NCBI GenBank assembly: GCA_004554255.1
Contig: SFNC01000094.1
Span: forward strand, 1-8,401
DNA from: Bacteroidales bacterium
GTDB lineage: Bacteria; Bacteroidota; Bacteroidia; Bacteroidales; Muribaculaceae
Direction of reading: 5' to 3'
DNA: 8,401 nt
The translations under genes were made by a program, and so were the position numbers. The notes under the pieces were generated by a model that saw only the letters and a program-made list of their open reading frames with translations, did not search any database and was not told the origin of the DNA. Below, piece by piece: positions 1 to 6,928 of the stretch; position 1 is the first letter of the stretch; each line of letters opens with the position of its first letter.

Positions 1-779
1 GCAACGCGCGGGGCGCGTTCCATATTGTTCTGCGGCAGATAGGAGAGCAGGCGGCGGATAAGGGCTGCGAACTCTTCTTCCGTCTTGGCCGTGAAGTGGC
101 AAACGCCGCTCTTCGTGGAGTGAACGCCTGCGCCGCCAAGGTCTTCCTGCGTCACGTCCTCGCCCGTCACGGTTTTCACCACCTTCGGACCGGTGAGGAA
201 CATGTAGCTCACGCCTTCGAGCATCACCACGAAGTCGGTGAGGGCAGGAGAATAAACCGCTCCGCCGGCGCACGGGCCGCAGATGCCGGATATTTGAGGC
301 ACTACGCCGCTGGCCTCGATGTTGCGTTGGAAGATGTTGCCAAAACCGGCGAGGGCGTTGATGCCTTCCTGTATGCGTGCGCCGCCTGAGTCGTTAAGGC
401 CGATGCAGGGTACGCCCATCTTCATGCTCTGGTCCATCACTTTGCAGATTTTCTCTGCCATCGTTTCGGAGAGCGAGCCGCCGTTTACGGTGAAGTCCTG
501 TGCAAACACATAGACGAGGCGACCGTTGATTGTGCCGCTACCGGCTACCACGCCATCGCCGAGGAACTGCTTCTTCTCCATGCCGAAATAGTGACAGCGG
601 TGAAGTTTGAACATGTCCATTTCCTCAAACGAGCCTTTGTCGAGCAGCATGTCGATGCGCTCGCGTGCGGTGGCCTTGCCTTTTTCGTGTTGCTTCTCAA
701 TCGCTTTTTCCCCGCCGCCAAGGCGTGCCTTCTGGCGGAGTTCCACGAGTTGCTTGATTTTCTTTAATTGTTCACTCAT
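1..779 (-). CDS. mmdA: Methylmalonyl-CoA decarboxylase alpha / propionyl-CoA carboxylase beta type carboxyltransferase (N-terminal part)
   Basis: This is the carboxyltransferase subunit of a biotin-dependent acyl-CoA (de)carboxylase, which moves a carboxyl group between (methyl)malonyl-CoA/propionyl-CoA and carrier-bound biotin in the cytoplasm. In Bacteroidota it usually serves the succinate-propionate pathway. I translated 259 codons; the family is normally about 510-520 residues, so roughly the C-terminal half lies outside the window. The protein starts MSEQLKKIKQLVELRQKARL. Residues 34-54 hold the usual GKATARERID segment. Residues 73-100 run from GDGVVAGSG to FAQDFTVNGG, and SGGARIQEG is at 131-139. 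GPCAGGAVYSPALTD at 168-182 is the glycine-rich acyl-CoA/biotin site. The ATG at 777-779 gives the family's normal N-terminus; an A/T-rich stretch but no Shine-Dalgarno precedes it. No operon partner is visible. MmdA and PccB cannot be separated from this half alone; the partner genes (membrane beta subunit versus biotin carboxylase) beyond the edge would decide. Family call is firm, substrate less so. Confidence 0.5.
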   Translation of the reverse strand, partial: MSEQLKKIKQLVELRQKARLGGGEKAIEKQHEKGKATARERIDMLLDKGSFEEMDMFKLHRCHYFGMEKKQFLGDGVVAGSGTINGRLVYVFAQDFTVNGGSLSETMAEKICKVMDQSMKMGVPCIGLNDSGGARIQEGINALAGFGNIFQRNIEASGVVPQISGICGPCAGGAVYSPALTDFVVMLEGVSYMFLTGPKVVKTVTGEDVTQEDLGGAGVHSTKSGVCHFTAKTEEEFAALIRRLLSYLPQNNMERAPRV

Positions 780-851
780 AATGTGTAATTGTGTGATGAT
801 TTCTATTCGGGCGAGATACACAATATTATATATATGTATCTCAAAGCGGGG

Positions 852-859
852 CAAAGTTA
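852..859 (-). promoter_or_regulatory. Candidate -7 promoter box for the carboxyltransferase gene
   Basis: Read on the minus strand this is TAACTTTG, a match to the Bacteroidota primary-sigma -7 consensus TAnnTTTG. It would place transcription start near position 845 and give a leader of about 65 nt before the ATG at 779. I see no clear TTTG -33 element at the expected distance (about 879-883), so the call rests on the -7 box and its position alone. Confidence 0.5.
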
Positions 860-909
860 TGAAAAAAACGGCACACTTATAGGGGATTTTGTGCGATTTC
901 GCGCATTTG

Positions 910-921
910 CTGCGCAGAAAG
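910..921 (+). repeat. 12-bp motif, copy 1 (shared with 1542-1553)
   Basis: CTGCGCAGAAAG occurs here and again exactly at 1542-1553. Its first eight bases, CTGCGCAG, are a perfect palindrome. This copy lies in the divergent intergenic region, between the two opposing promoter candidates; the other lies just downstream of the predicted susC transcription start. It could be a shared protein-binding site or chance; nothing in the window tells which. Confidence 0.5.
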
Positions 922-966
922 TCTGCAAAAGTAACAGAAGTTTAGATTATTTATGTACGGAAATGG

Positions 967-996
967 TTTCAGAAAATCGAAAACATTGTATTTTTG
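967..996 (+). promoter_or_regulatory. Candidate promoter for the Cys/Lys-rich small protein
   Basis: TATTTTTG at 989-996 matches the Bacteroidota -7 consensus TAnnTTTG. About 18 bp upstream is TTTC at 967-970, an imperfect -33 element (consensus TTTG). Transcription would start near 1003, about 60 nt before the ATG at 1064. The promoter's position also argues against the upstream in-frame ATG at 953 as the start, because that ATG lies upstream of the whole promoter. Confidence 0.5.
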
Positions 997-1000
997 CAAC

Positions 1001-1018
1001 CGAGAGGTTTGCCTCTTG
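1001..1018 (+). other. Short hairpin at the predicted mRNA 5' end
   Basis: CGAGAGG (1001-1007) pairs with CCTCTTG (1012-1018) around a TTTG loop: seven pairs, one of them G-U. It coincides with the transcription start predicted from the -7 box at 989-996, so the mRNA may begin with or inside this hairpin. A 5'-terminal stem can stabilise a transcript. Function is inferred from position only. Confidence 0.5.
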
Positions 1019-1063
1019 TCAATAAGTAAAGAATTATCCACCAAAAACTTAAACTTATCCATT

Positions 1064-1318
1064 ATGAAGAAGTTAATGATGCTTGCCGCCATGGCAATTT
1101 TCTGCGTCAGCATGAACGCGCAGGAACCTCAGAAGAAAGAATGTTGCAAGAAGGAAAAAACCGAATGTTGCGACAAGAAGGACAAGAAAGATTGCAAGCA
1201 GGCTTGCGACAAAGCTAAATGCGGCGATTGCAAAAAAGATTGCGCCAAGAAGGACTGCAAGAAGGCTTGCAACAAGGCAAAGAAAGGCGATTGCAAGAAG
1301 AACTGCAACAAGAAATAA
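1064..1318 (+). CDS. Small secreted Cys/Lys-rich repeat protein, unknown function
   Basis: I do not recognise a named family. The 84-residue product begins with a clear Sec signal peptide, MKKLMMLAAMAIFCVSMNAQ, with likely cleavage near residue 19 or 20. The remaining 64 residues contain 13 Cys and 25 Lys, almost no hydrophobic residues, no His, and no aromatic residues. Cysteines occur as two early CC pairs, then mainly as CxxxC units of the form C-K-[KQ]-x-C (CKQAC, CKKDC, CKKAC, CKKNC). Residues 41-60 and 62-81 are two imperfect copies of one 20-residue unit. The ATG at 1064 was chosen over an in-frame ATG at 953 because it starts exactly at the signal peptide. The gene appears monocistronic: own promoter candidate upstream, strong terminator 25 nt after the stop. 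The composition would suit periplasmic or extracellular metal binding (metallothionein-like) or redox/disulfide chemistry; both are guesses. That it is a real gene is well supported. Confidence 0.5.
   Translation: MKKLMMLAAMAIFCVSMNAQEPQKKECCKKEKTECCDKKDKKDCKQACDKAKCGDCKKDCAKKDCKKACNKAKKGDCKKNCNKK
1184..1306 (+). repeat. Two imperfect 63-nt in-frame repeats in the Cys/Lys-rich gene
   Basis: The unit at 1184-1243 encodes a 20-residue block beginning KKDCKQACDKAK, and the unit at 1247-1306 encodes KKDCKKACNKAK plus the matching remainder. The period is 63 nt (21 codons). The two copies differ by four substitutions (Q/K, D/N, C/K, D/N) and by several synonymous changes such as gat/gac and aaa/aag. 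The synonymous divergence shows that the duplication is not very recent and that the amino-acid pattern has been kept. Confidence 0.5.
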
Positions 1319-1343
1319 TTTTTTCTTGAAATCCATACTGTAT

Positions 1344-1375
1344 AAAGAGGATGGGCAAAAGCCCCTCCTCTTTTT
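1344..1375 (+). terminator. Rho-independent terminator of the Cys/Lys-rich gene
   Basis: AAAGAGGA (1344-1351) pairs with TCCTCTTT (1366-1373). After one T/C mismatch, GGGC (1353-1356) pairs with GCCC (1361-1364) around an AAAA loop. The 3' arm runs into a T5 tract (1371-1375). It begins 25 nt after the stop codon at 1318 and insulates the following locus from this gene. Confidence 0.5.
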
Positions 1376-1441
1376 CGTTGCAACCATCCCGTCGCGTTTC
1401 GCCAGTTCTCCGTATCCCCGACCTGCCTTTTAGAGTGCCTC

Positions 1442-1477
1442 AAAAGTCTTTTACAGCCCCCGACTGCAAAGACTTTT
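1442..1477. promoter_or_regulatory. 10-bp inverted repeat upstream of the susC promoter, possible operator
   Basis: AAAAGTCTTT (1442-1451) and AAAGACTTTT (1468-1477) are perfect reverse complements with a 16-nt spacer, in which CAG and CTG can add three more pairs. The centre is about 73 bp upstream of the predicted susC start, a normal place for an activator site such as that of a hybrid two-component regulator. No U-tract follows on the plus strand, so it is not an obvious terminator. Role inferred. Confidence 0.5.
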
Positions 1478-1496
1478 CAAAAAAATACACACTTTT

Positions 1497-1527
1497 TTTG
1501 CGCTTTCAGAAAAACGCTATATCTTTG
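1497..1527 (+). promoter_or_regulatory. Near-consensus Bacteroidota promoter of the susC operon
   Basis: TTTG at 1497-1500 (-33 element) is separated by 19 bp from TATCTTTG at 1520-1527 (-7 element, consensus TAnnTTTG). Both boxes and the spacing fit the primary-sigma consensus of this phylum, the best match in the window. Transcription would start near 1533, leaving a leader of about 97 nt before the susC ATG. Confidence 0.5.
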
Positions 1528-1541
1528 CCAAGACAAATTAT

Positions 1542-1553
1542 CTGCGCAGAAAG
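1542..1553 (+). repeat. 12-bp motif, copy 2 (shared with 910-921)
   Basis: This is the second exact copy of CTGCGCAGAAAG, here about 10-20 nt downstream of the predicted susC transcription start. A protein bound here could block early transcription, or the match may be chance. See the entry at 910. Confidence 0.5.
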
Positions 1554-1561
1554 GTGACAAA

Positions 1562-1608
1562 GGGTCCGACTTTCATCGCAGACAAGCACATCTGTTTTTT
1601 ACGGACTC
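1562..1608 (+). other. Structured susC 5' leader with an inner U-tract
   Basis: GGGTCCG (1562-1568) can pair with CGGACTC (1602-1608), seven pairs with one G-U. Inside it, CAGA (1579-1582) pairs with TCTG (1591-1594), followed directly by T6 (1595-1600). The inner element resembles a weak intrinsic terminator and the outer stem would bury the T tract, so the two could act as an attenuator. The stems are short; no known riboswitch class is recognisable. Confidence 0.5.
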
Positions 1609-1629
1609 ATCCTTAAATCTATTTTCTAT

Positions 1630-4600
1630 ATGCTTAAACCCATTAAATCTGTCAGCATGGCGCTTATGGCAGCAGCAATAACGGGCATGCCCCTGTTTGC
1701 CGCCCCCGTTGAAGCCCATGCCGAGGTTGCCGCTGTGCAACAGGCAGGCGTTGTTAAAGGCGTTATCAAAGATGATGCCGGACAGCCGGCTATCGGTGCC
1801 GTTGTCTTTGTAGTGGGCACGAAAAACTCAGCCACTACCGACGTTGACGGTACGTTTACATTAAAGAATGTGCAGAAGGGCGCAACCATCCGCATTTCCC
1901 TGATTGGCTATAAGCGTCAGGATGTTAAGTGGGACGGCGGTGCCCTTAATGTTACCCTTGAAAGTCTTGACAACTCCTTTGAAGAAGTAGTCGTTACTGC
2001 TATGGGTATCGCTCGTAAGGAAAAATCGCTTACCTACGCTACCCAGCAGATTAAGAACGACGAGTTCATGAAGGTGCAAGACCCTAACCTCGTGAACTCT
2101 ATCGAAGGTAAGGTTTCAGGTGTTACCATCACCCCCAGCGCAGGCGGTGCGGGCGGTGCTTCCAAGATTATCCTTCGCGGTAACAAGTCTATTATGGGTA
2201 ACAACCAGCCGCTTATCGTTGTGGACGGTATACCTATGACCAACAACACCCGCGGCCAAATGGACGGCTCGGGCGATATCGCTGTGCTCAACTCCACCGC
2301 CGTGAGCGAAGGTTCCGACCCCCTCTCTCAGATTAACCCCGACGACATTGAGTCGATGAACATTCTGAAAGGTGCCAACGCCGCCGCCCTCTACGGTTCG
2401 GCTGCCGCCAACGGTGTCGTGATGATTACAACAAAGAAAGGTAAGGAAGGCAAGCTCGACGTGAACTTCACCTCAAACGTCACCTTCGACACACCTCTCC
2501 TCACGCCTGAAATTCAAGACCGCTACGGCGCAGCCATCAACGGTACGAGCATCGGCATGAACAGCTGGGGAGCCGCCCTCGGCAACACCAACAACCACTA
2601 CACGCTGCGCAGCGCCGACGGCAAGGAAGTGTACCTGCGTGACAAGGCATACGATGATATTAGCGATTTCTACCGCCTCGGCGTCACCACGAACAACTCC
2701 ATCTCGCTCTCGGGCGGTACGGAAAAGATTCGCACCTACGTGTCTTATGCCAACTCGCACGCCAACGGTATGATTCGCACGAACAACTACAACCGTAACA
2801 CGTTCGCCTTCCGCCAGTCATACAAATTCTTCAATCGCGTGACTATTGACGTGAATGCCAACTACGTGCAGACGGTGACGAGAAATCGTACCTCCGGCGG
2901 TTTTGTGCTTAACCCCATCTACGACCTTTATACCGCTCCGCGCAATGTGGATATGCGTTATTATAAGGACAACTATCAGGGCTATGGCACCTGGAAGTCT
3001 AATTCCCAACCAGGCTGGCTCATGGATCCCTCAAAGGGCGACAATTTTGTGTGGGGCAGCAAGACCTATCAACTTACCGGTCCCATGCAGCAGTGGGCTA
3101 TCAACAACGCTGGTAACAACAACCCCTATTGGCTCATGAATATGAACCAAGGCAAAGACAAGGAAGACCGCTTCTACGGTTACTTCCAAGGAAAGGTTGA
3201 CATCTGGGACGGTCTTGCTTTCCAGGCTCGCGTATCGCTCGACCACACGAAATTCAGTTCCGAAAGCCATCGCTATGCCACCACGCAGTTACCCAGTTCT
3301 ATGGACGACTTCGGACACTACTGGTTGAACAATCAAAAGGCCAATGAACTCTATACCGACTACCTCCTCAGCTACAACAAGACTTTTGGCGACTGGAGCG
3401 TTTCGGCTACCGCCGGTTGGGTAGGTCACACTCGCAAAACCGAAACAATCAGCACTGACGTGGTGGCCACGCAGTACGACGGCCAGCGCCGCGTACTGGC
3501 GGATGACAAAGTGGTTATCAACCGCTTCGAGGCCAACTCTGGAGACAAAGGGGCAACCACCAAGTCGGAGGGTTCCAACTGGGACAAGGCAGCCCTTGTT
3601 ACGGCTCAGGTAGGTTGGAAGGACCTTATCTACGTAGACGGTTCATACCGCCGCGACTGGTATCGCGCTTTCAAGCAGTTTGCTTACATGGGTACGCCCG
3701 ACAACTATGGCTACTTCGGTTTCGGTGCCAACGCCATTCTTTCCTCGCTCTTCAAACTGCCCGAATGGTTCAACTATGCCAAGTATCGCCTGAGTTATTC
3801 TGAAGTGGGTAACTCTATCCCCAACAGCATTTACAATCTCGCTGTCAACAACAACGTACGCGGCACGACCACGCTCTCCGGCTACAACAATTTCTGGCCC
3901 ATTCCTGAAAAGACCAAGTCGTTTGAAACAGGTTTGGAAATGCAGTTCTTAAACAACCGCCTCAATGCCGACATTACCTATTATAACTCGGCCATGCACA
4001 ACTCCTACCTCGAAATAACCGGAACAAACGGGAAGGTACAACCTGTCAACACGGGCGTTATCCGCAACCAGGGTGTTGAATTGACGCTCGGCTACGACTG
4101 GAAGATTTCTAAGGACTGGCGTTGGAAGACCTCTCTGAACTTCTCCTTCAATAAGAATAAGATTGTAGAAACCTACCGCGACGAACAGGGTAACCCCAAG
4201 ATGCTTACGCAGAGCCTCGCCGGCGTACAGATACGCTATATCGAAGGCGGTTCTTACGGCGACATGTACGTAAGCGACTTCCGCCGCTGGCAGACGGACG
4301 TCTATAAGTATGAGGTGCCCGATGTAAACGGCGGTGACCCCGAAATCTGCTACACTCCCTACCCCACGGCTGATGCAGCCGGCAATCCTCTTGCCGATGG
4401 CATCACCACAACTCAAATTCATAAGGCCGGCGATATTTATGTCAACGACGAAGGCAAACCCACGATTGATGGCAGCCAGGCTTACGTAAAGCCGAGCGGC
4501 ACGTTTGGCAATACGCCGAGCAATCCTTACGGCAAGTATATCGGCAACATGAACTCCAAGATCCAACTCGGTTGGTCGAATACGTTCTACTTTAAGGACT

Positions 4601-5088
4601 TCTCGCTCTACTTCCTCATCAACGGCCGTATTGGCGGTAAGGTGATTTCAATGACCGAAGGTTACCTCGACGCACTCGGACAGTCGCAGCGCACAGCCGA
4701 TGCCCGTATGTATGCTGAGAGCAACGGTATCTACGCCGACGTCGACAACGGCCAGCTCGGCATGTACGTGCCCGACGGCAGCGGTCAGATTGTGCCCATC
4801 CAGACTTGGTATGAAACGGTTGGCAAAAGCAATCCTGCCGATTACGTTTACAATGCCACCAATTTCCGCCTCCGCGAACTTTCTTTCGGTTACACGTTCC
4901 GCAACCTCCTCGGCGACGGCAAGAACCTCACGGTATCGTTCATCGGACGTAACCTCTTCTTTATCTACAAGGACGCTCCCGTCGATCCCGACATCTCCCT
5001 CTCCAACGGTAACGGTCTCGGTGCTTTCGAGATTTTCAACCTCCCGTCTGCCCGTTCCTACGGTCTGAATCTCAAACTTAATTTCTAA
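1630..5088 (+). CDS. SusC/RagA-type TonB-linked outer-membrane transporter
   Basis: This outer-membrane beta-barrel imports oligosaccharides using TonB/ExbBD energy, with the partner SusD-like lipoprotein as its lid. The 1152-residue length suits the family (about 1000-1150). A signal peptide covers roughly residues 1-31. A carboxypeptidase-D-regulatory-like domain spans about 40-112 (GVVKGVIKDDAGQPAIGAVV start). The TonB box EEVVVTAMG is at 118-126. The plug domain follows, with ILRGNKSIMG at 181-190, PLIVVDGIP at 194-202 and LKGANAAALYGSAAANGVV at 246-264. The barrel fills the rest and ends LNLKLNF with the C-terminal Phe needed for BAM assembly. There is no STN domain before the regulatory-like domain, so classical anti-sigma/ECF signalling through this receptor is unlikely. 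The ATG at 1630 gives the signal peptide directly; the upstream sequence is A/T-rich without a Shine-Dalgarno. It is the first gene of an apparent operon, 12 nt before the susD-like gene. Transported sugar is inferred from the GH85 neighbour. Confidence 0.5.
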   Translation: MLKPIKSVSMALMAAAITGMPLFAAPVEAHAEVAAVQQAGVVKGVIKDDAGQPAIGAVVFVVGTKNSATTDVDGTFTLKNVQKGATIRISLIGYKRQDVKWDGGALNVTLESLDNSFEEVVVTAMGIARKEKSLTYATQQIKNDEFMKVQDPNLVNSIEGKVSGVTITPSAGGAGGASKIILRGNKSIMGNNQPLIVVDGIPMTNNTRGQMDGSGDIAVLNSTAVSEGSDPLSQINPDDIESMNILKGANAAALYGSAAANGVVMITTKKGKEGKLDVNFTSNVTFDTPLLTPEIQDRYGAAINGTSIGMNSWGAALGNTNNHYTLRSADGKEVYLRDKAYDDISDFYRLGVTTNNSISLSGGTEKIRTYVSYANSHANGMIRTNNYNRNTFAFRQSYKFFNRVTIDVNANYVQTVTRNRTSGGFVLNPIYDLYTAPRNVDMRYYKDNYQGYGTWKSNSQPGWLMDPSKGDNFVWGSKTYQLTGPMQQWAINNAGNNNPYWLMNMNQGKDKEDRFYGYFQGKVDIWDGLAFQARVSLDHTKFSSESHRYATTQLPSSMDDFGHYWLNNQKANELYTDYLLSYNKTFGDWSVSATAGWVGHTRKTETISTDVVATQYDGQRRVLADDKVVINRFEANSGDKGATTKSEGSNWDKAALVTAQVGWKDLIYVDGSYRRDWYRAFKQFAYMGTPDNYGYFGFGANAILSSLFKLPEWFNYAKYRLSYSEVGNSIPNSIYNLAVNNNVRGTTTLSGYNNFWPIPEKTKSFETGLEMQFLNNRLNADITYYNSAMHNSYLEITGTNGKVQPVNTGVIRNQGVELTLGYDWKISKDWRWKTSLNFSFNKNKIVETYRDEQGNPKMLTQSLAGVQIRYIEGGSYGDMYVSDFRRWQTDVYKYEVPDVNGGDPEICYTPYPTADAAGNPLADGITTTQIHKAGDIYVNDEGKPTIDGSQAYVKPSGTFGNTPSNPYGKYIGNMNSKIQLGWSNTFYFKDFSLYFLINGRIGGKVISMTEGYLDALGQSQRTADARMYAESNGIYADVDNGQLGMYVPDGSGQIVPIQTWYETVGKSNPADYVYNATNFRLRELSFGYTFRNLLGDGKNLTVSFIGRNLFFIYKDAPVDPDISLSNGNGLGAFEIFNLPSARSYGLNLKLNF

Positions 5089-5100
5089 GACGCAGAAATC

Positions 5101-6879
5101 ATGAAACGCAAAATATTCTTATCTGTCTTGGCTGTTGCTGCAACATTTAGCTTGCAGTCCTGCCTTGATTACGATGTTCCCGGAGATGAAATGAACTCCG
5201 ACCAATCTCAGCTCGCCAACGACTTTCAGGGCAACATCGACCAAATCAATTATCGTATTAAGCCCACTCAGGAGAACTTTGAGGCTGCATACAAAGAAGT
5301 ATTCCCTTACCTCGGCTCTTGCAAAACGGCGCAGTACTGCCTGCGCGGTGGCAAAAACGGCGAGGTCCCCGGCGCACACGCCTACCAGCGCCAATACGGC
5401 CTCGGGACCGACTGCTACGCCAATTACATGACTATTCCGCACCGCGACTTCATGTACGGCACGTGGACTTCTACTTACAGCAACTCGAACGACTTTAACG
5501 GTGACCCGCGCGGTAGTTACACCATGGTTAAGAACGGCTTAATTCCCGTGCTCAACCACCCGCAAATCGACAGCATTCCCGAAGTAAAGGCTATCAACCT
5601 GCTCTACTACTGCATCTCAGCACAGGAAATGGCTGACATCTCTGGTCCGTTCACCTATGTCGAAGACAAGAAGAACATTGAAAATCCTTCTGTCTACAAT
5701 ACCGTTGAAGATATTTACAAGGGCATTGTGCAGAATCTCGACACCATCGTGGCCTGCCTGCGCTACCACGAAACCCGCCCGAATTGGTATAAAGAGAGAG
5801 TTCGGGATATTCTGATGTCGTTCAACGAAACGAACCGCGACCTGATTAGCGGCTATACGGGCATGACCACTTACATCAAGCTGGCCAACTCCTTGAAGCT
5901 CCGCATGGCAATGCACATTGTCAAGAGAAACCCTGCCCTTGCACAGAAATGGGCAGAAGAAGCCGTGCGCGACGGCGTGGTTGAATCCATTGAAGAGCAG
6001 TCTGGTTTGTACCCCACGGTCAGCGGCTTCGGTCACCCGATGGTTACCATTATCGAGTCTTGGGGCGACTCCCGTATCTCGGCATCGTTCGAAAGCTTGC
6101 TTATGAGCCTTGACCACCCTTACACAAAGTACTTGATCAAGAAGAACTCTAACGAGATTACCAACAAGAAGACAGGCGCCGTGCTCCCCGCCAACAAAAA
6201 GATTGTCGGCATTCGCAGCGGCACGCTGGTCGGCGACGGTCAGAGCTATGGACAGAACCAGCGCCAGGCATATTCCGGAATCGACCGTGAATATCTGAAC
6301 GATGCGCCCCTTTATCTCGTTAAGTTTGCCGAAGTCGACTTCCTGCGCGCTGAAGGTGCATTGCGCGGCTGGAACATGGGCGGTTCTGCCCAGTTCTTCT
6401 ACGAGCGCGGCATTCGCAACGCTTATCTCGACGAACCTGAGTACGTGAATGAATACAACGACCTCGTCGATGCATATATGCAGCGTGAGCAGCCTGTTGC
6501 TTACGTGCAACAAGACCCCATGGGCGACGGAGCAGACTGGCCGAGCGTTACCAAAATCGGCGTAAAGTGGAACGAAGCTGATTCTAAGGAAACAAAACTC
6601 GAAAAGATCATCACTCAAAAGTACATCGCCCTCTTCCCCCTCTCCACAGAGGCTTGGACGGAACTGCGCCGCACAGGTTATCCCAAGTGCTTCCCCGTGC
6701 TCAACACGAACGACGGCGACGGCTCTATCCCTCAGGGCGAACTGATTCGCCGCGTGCCTTGGCAGAGCACCGACCCCATTGAGATACAGAACATCAACAA
6801 CACGGGTATCACTGCCCTCGGCGGACCTGATTTGCAGGCTACGCGCCTCTGGTGGGATGTTGATGCACCTAACTTCTAA
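5101..6879 (+). CDS. SusD/RagB-type surface glycan-binding lipoprotein
   Basis: This surface lipoprotein binds the oligosaccharide and closes over the SusC barrel. The 592-residue product starts with a lipoprotein signal peptide whose lipobox LQSC places the lipidated Cys at residue 21; acidic residues at 23 and 25 fit a Bacteroidota surface-export signal. TPR-like alpha-helical family features include PLYLVKFAEVDFLRAEGALR from residue 403 and IITQKYIALFPLSTEAW at 503-519, followed by TELRRTGYP at 520-528. The TQK...EAW..xRRTGYP pattern resembles the SusD-like_2 branch (Pfam PF12771, from memory). The C-terminus reads TRLWWDVDAPNF. The gene begins 12 nt after the susC stop and is surely co-transcribed with it. 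Length is at the upper end for SusD-like proteins. Ligand is not readable from the sequence; N-glycan is inferred from the downstream enzyme. Confidence 0.5.
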   Translation: MKRKIFLSVLAVAATFSLQSCLDYDVPGDEMNSDQSQLANDFQGNIDQINYRIKPTQENFEAAYKEVFPYLGSCKTAQYCLRGGKNGEVPGAHAYQRQYGLGTDCYANYMTIPHRDFMYGTWTSTYSNSNDFNGDPRGSYTMVKNGLIPVLNHPQIDSIPEVKAINLLYYCISAQEMADISGPFTYVEDKKNIENPSVYNTVEDIYKGIVQNLDTIVACLRYHETRPNWYKERVRDILMSFNETNRDLISGYTGMTTYIKLANSLKLRMAMHIVKRNPALAQKWAEEAVRDGVVESIEEQSGLYPTVSGFGHPMVTIIESWGDSRISASFESLLMSLDHPYTKYLIKKNSNEITNKKTGAVLPANKKIVGIRSGTLVGDGQSYGQNQRQAYSGIDREYLNDAPLYLVKFAEVDFLRAEGALRGWNMGGSAQFFYERGIRNAYLDEPEYVNEYNDLVDAYMQREQPVAYVQQDPMGDGADWPSVTKIGVKWNEADSKETKLEKIITQKYIALFPLSTEAWTELRRTGYPKCFPVLNTNDGDGSIPQGELIRRVPWQSTDPIEIQNINNTGITALGGPDLQATRLWWDVDAPNF

Positions 6880-6891
6880 TACACCATAATT

Positions 6892-6928
6892 AATAGGGGC
6901 GTATAGTCTATGCGCCCCTATTGGTTTT
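6892..6928 (+). terminator. Strong hairpin after susD, full or partial terminator
   Basis: AATAGGGGCG (6892-6901) pairs perfectly with CGCCCCTATT (6913-6922). Four more pairs are possible inside (TATA with TATG, including one G-U) around a GTC loop. A short T-rich tail, GGTTTT (6923-6928), follows. It starts 12 nt after the susD stop. Because the next gene is co-directional with no visible promoter of its own, this may be a leaky terminator or a 3'-end stabiliser that keeps susCD mRNA more abundant than the hydrolase mRNA. Confidence 0.5.

Larger units (their letters stand above)
1319..1629. other. 311-bp intergenic region between the small protein gene and susC
   Basis: In order this region holds the terminator (1344-1375), a 10-bp inverted repeat (1442-1477), the susC promoter candidate (1497-1527), the second copy of the 12-bp motif (1542-1553) and a structured leader (1562-1608). 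The stretch 1376-1441 shows nothing I can name. I see no convincing coding sequence and no tRNA-like fold here. Confidence 0.5.

Noticed and set aside
953..1063. Upstream in-frame ATG extending the Cys/Lys-rich protein by 37 residues
   Set aside because: The extension does not look like a signal or domain and contains the promoter box, whereas the ATG at 1064 begins a textbook signal peptide.
780..1063. CRISPR, tRNA or mobile-element ends in the intergenic regions
   Set aside because: No regular direct repeats with spacers, no cloverleaf, and no terminal inverted repeats or transposase fragments were seen.
1441..1900. Antisense small RNA over the susC leader (DonS-like, as known for a B. fragilis N-glycan locus)
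   Set aside because: I looked for CAAAnnTA on the plus strand, the mark of a minus-strand -7 box, and found none in this stretch.
3949..4566. 205-codon minus-strand frame inside susC
   Set aside because: Antisense shadow; composition is biased and no domain is visible, while the sense strand is a continuous SusC barrel.
5617..6618. Long open frame (333 codons) on the minus strand inside the susD-like gene
   Set aside because: It lies wholly antisense to a gene with firm family motifs, has no recognisable domain or leader, and is a by-product of codon bias in the sense gene.
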